Assembly: GCA_003141795.1 (NCBI GenBank)
Contig: PLNO01000319.1
Span: 1-6,747, forward strand
Source of the DNA: Spirochaetaceae bacterium
GTDB taxonomy: Bacteria > Spirochaetota > Spirochaetia > SZUA-6 > Fen-1364
DNA: 6,747 bases
Direction: 5' to 3'
The notes beneath the pieces were generated by a model, which had not been told where the DNA came from, searched no databases, and saw only the letters and a program-made list of their open reading frames with translations. This document shows, piece by piece, positions 5,451-6,747 of the stretch (its first letter is position 1; every line of letters starts with the position of its first letter). The position numbers and the translations under genes are program-made.

Positions 5451-5478
5451 TTGAGAATGGCAGCAGAAAATGTATACT
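5451..5478 (+). promoter_or_regulatory. Sigma70-like promoter for the PATR-repeat protein gene
   Basis: TTGAGA (5451-5456, 5/6), a 16-bp spacer, then TATACT (5473-5478, 5/6), the best promoter in the window. The expected start near 5485 gives a leader of about 73 nt before the GTG at 5558. It lies in the 148-bp region shared with the divergent lipoprotein gene. The -35 hexamer is identical to that of the small outer-membrane protein gene at 3423. Confidence 0.62.
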
Positions 5479-5520
5479 TCTATGAGAAAGGCTGAACGCG
5501 GATCAGTGATGCGATACGAT

Positions 5521-5547
5521 TGACTGTGATCGGTCACGTGACTGTGA
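5521..5547 (+). promoter_or_regulatory. Direct repeat and palindrome in the leader of the PATR-repeat gene
   Basis: TGACTGTGA occurs twice (5521-5529 and 5539-5547), 18 bp apart, on the same helical face within rounding. Between and overlapping them is the perfect 10-bp palindrome GTCACGTGAC (5533-5542). The cluster lies downstream of the predicted start and just before the ribosome-binding site, where a bound regulator could block elongation. No regulator family can be assigned. Confidence 0.4.
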
Positions 5548-5554
5548 AAGGGAG
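5547..5554 (+). promoter_or_regulatory. Ribosome-binding site supporting a GTG start
   Basis: AAAGGGAG lies directly upstream of GTG 5558, with AAGG ending 6 nt before it. The only in-frame ATGs are far inside the protein (first at codon 87) and would remove the signal peptide. The site and the GTG together fix the start. Confidence 0.7.
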
Positions 5555-5557
5555 AGA

Positions 5558-6747
5558 GTGTTTCAGCGGCTGTTAATCTGTGTTACGATTGCCCTCACGT
5601 TCGGCCTCGCACCCGCGGCTTTCGGCGATACGTACGCATGGAAGGCAGCTCCTTCAAATGCGAACTGGACCAATTCCTCCAACTGGACCAAAACGGCCGG
5701 GAGTGGAACAGGCGTCTATCCCGGCGATGGGGGAAGCGGCGGACCTGATATCGCGAATATCTCCAGTCCTACGTCGACACAACCGACTCTCAATTCCCCT
5801 CTCAGTGCAGTGCTCATGGCCCTGAACCTCACCGGCCCCGTAACGTTGACGCTCACCGCTACGATGCAAACGCAAACGCTGACCATGTCGCCGAGCGGGG
5901 GAAACCCTACTCTGACCGGTGGCATCCAGCTCGTCACGGTACAGGATTCGGCCACTATTTCCGCAGGGTCCGTTTCGGCAAGCCTTGTATTCACCATGGA
6001 CGGGTCCGTCGCGGGCGCGCACACCTTCAGCTCGTCGGCTTCGATCGGAACCCTGCAGATTGCGGCTTCGGGCCAGACCATCACGCTTGGTACGGCATTG
6101 ACCGTGAGCTCGAGCCTCCAGGTGAGCGCTGGGACGTTTGACCTTGGCGGGCTGACAACAAGCACCGCGGCCGCGATGCAAATCACGGGGGGGACAATTC
6201 AAAACGGCACGATCACGAGCACGTCGACATACGACGTTCAGGCGGGAACGGTCAGCGCCGTGCTTGCCGGTGCCGTGGGACTGAACAAGACCACCGCGGG
6301 CACGGTGACCCTCTCGGGGGCAAACACCTACACGGGCGTGACGAACGTCAGCGTCGGGACTCTCGCACTCGGAGCGGCCAACGCCCTTGCCTCGGGGAGC
6401 ACACTGGTGGTGAGCGGCGGCATTCTGGACCTGGGCGCCTTCTCCATCACGGTGGCAGGGGTGCAGCAGACGGGCGGCACGATCCAGAACGGAACGCTCA
6501 CGAGCACCACTGCCTTTGACATGCAGGCAGGCACGGCGAGCGCGGCACTGGCGGGAGCCGTGGGGATGAACAAGACCACCGCGGGCACGGAGATCCTCTC
6601 GGGAACGAACACCTACACGGGCACCACGGCCATCAGCAGCTCGGGGACTCTGACCCTGACCGGCGGGGCGGCAATCGTGAACACCGGTGCGGTGACGATC
6701 GCGGGTACAGCCATATTGAACCTGACCAGCAGCGAGACGATCGGGTC
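5558..6747 (+). CDS. Large secreted PATR-repeat (autotransporter-associated) protein, 5' part
   Basis: The first 396 codons of an open frame that continues past the window end. It starts at GTG and opens with a Sec signal peptide (MFQRLLICVTIALTFGLAPA, cleavage near AFG-DTYAW, residues 21-28). Next comes a Trp/Asn-rich head (ANWTNSSNWTK, YPGDGGSGGPDIANI, residues 35-69) like those that begin many autotransporter-associated-repeat proteins. Then a Thr/Ser/Gly-rich beta-helix-like passenger. Two copies of a passenger-associated transport repeat are clear: VTLSGANTYTG…VGTLAL (250-271) and EILSGTNTYTG…SGTLTL (345-367). The mature chain has no Cys, as usual for passengers. Whether it ends in a type V beta-barrel, a PEP-CTERM sorting tail or another anchor cannot be seen. 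It has its own promoter and ribosome-binding site, and diverges from the CARDB-like lipoprotein, suggesting a shared surface role. Confidence 0.82.
   Translation, partial: MFQRLLICVTIALTFGLAPAAFGDTYAWKAAPSNANWTNSSNWTKTAGSGTGVYPGDGGSGGPDIANISSPTSTQPTLNSPLSAVLMALNLTGPVTLTLTATMQTQTLTMSPSGGNPTLTGGIQLVTVQDSATISAGSVSASLVFTMDGSVAGAHTFSSSASIGTLQIAASGQTITLGTALTVSSSLQVSAGTFDLGGLTTSTAAAMQITGGTIQNGTITSTSTYDVQAGTVSAVLAGAVGLNKTTAGTVTLSGANTYTGVTNVSVGTLALGAANALASGSTLVVSGGILDLGAFSITVAGVQQTGGTIQNGTLTSTTAFDMQAGTASAALAGAVGMNKTTAGTEILSGTNTYTGTTAISSSGTLTLTGGAAIVNTGAVTIAGTAILNLTSSETIG
6185..6667 (+). repeat. 95-codon tandem repeat in the passenger
   Basis: Copy 1 begins at codon 210 (6185) and copy 2 at codon 305 (6470), an exact 285-bp period. 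Both begin TGGTIQNGT and contain AGAVG(L/M)NKTTAGT followed by the SG(A/T)NTYTG motif. Copy 2 is recognisable to about 6667; a related segment (LQVSAGTFDLGG versus LVVSGGILDLGA) precedes each copy. More copies may follow outside the window. Confidence 0.8.

Noticed and set aside
5431..5500. Minus-strand promoter for the lipoprotein using TATACA near 5471-5476
   Set aside because: No acceptable -35 hexamer lies 16-18 bp upstream on that strand; the same bases form the much better plus-strand -10 box.
5525..5538. CRP/FNR-type site at TGTGATCGGTCACG
   Set aside because: The half-sites are 4 nt apart, not the 6 nt expected for CRP, and the right half is imperfect. Kept only as an unassigned palindrome cluster.

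Overview
The window is an ordinary-looking, mostly GC-rich stretch of chromosome from a diderm (Gram-negative-type) bacterium. Signal peptides ending in AFA, a lipobox, small beta-rich exported proteins and a passenger with autotransporter-associated repeats all imply an outer membrane. The pairing of small 'MKRLVLVLV…' outer-membrane proteins with a CARDB lipoprotein ending in DVDWFTLILP reminds me of Spirochaetota. This is an inference from family memory, and Verrucomicrobiota or another repeat-rich diderm phylum cannot be excluded. I see no mobile element, CRISPR array, tRNA or rRNA.

Layout. (1) Positions 1-951, minus strand, is a compact gene string read right to left: msrB (methionine-R-sulfoxide reductase), a 148-aa exported probable outer-membrane protein, and the first 19 codons of an RluA-type RNA pseudouridine synthase that leaves the window. 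A perfect inverted repeat covers the msrB stop codon, and an 18-bp palindrome overlaps the ribosome-binding site of the next gene. (2) Positions 1041-3409, plus strand, hold an EamA/DMT-family permease followed by a class-III aminotransferase resembling glutamate-1-semialdehyde aminomutase. Each has its own sigma70-like promoter with a 17-bp spacer set so close to the ATG that the transcripts should be leaderless or nearly so. (3) Positions 3423-4030 form a self-contained unit: promoter, Shine-Dalgarno site, small outer-membrane protein and intrinsic-type terminator. (4) Positions 4078-6747 hold two divergent surface-protein genes sharing a 148-bp control region: a lipoprotein with two nearly identical CARDB-like repeats (minus) and the 5' part of a large secreted protein with autotransporter-associated (PATR-like) repeats (plus, cut by the window end).

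How they fit together: four of the eight genes encode exported or envelope proteins, so this is a cell-surface-rich neighbourhood beside housekeeping genes (repair of oxidised methionine, RNA modification). The permease and aminotransferase are adjacent and may form a functional pair, such as export of an amino compound, but the sequence does not prove it. The four exported-protein genes carry good Shine-Dalgarno sites. The three complete cytoplasmic or inner-membrane genes lack one and have promoter-like elements abutting their start codons. That contrast and the architecture of the two repeat proteins are the most interesting things here. I did not find a clearly new biological system.
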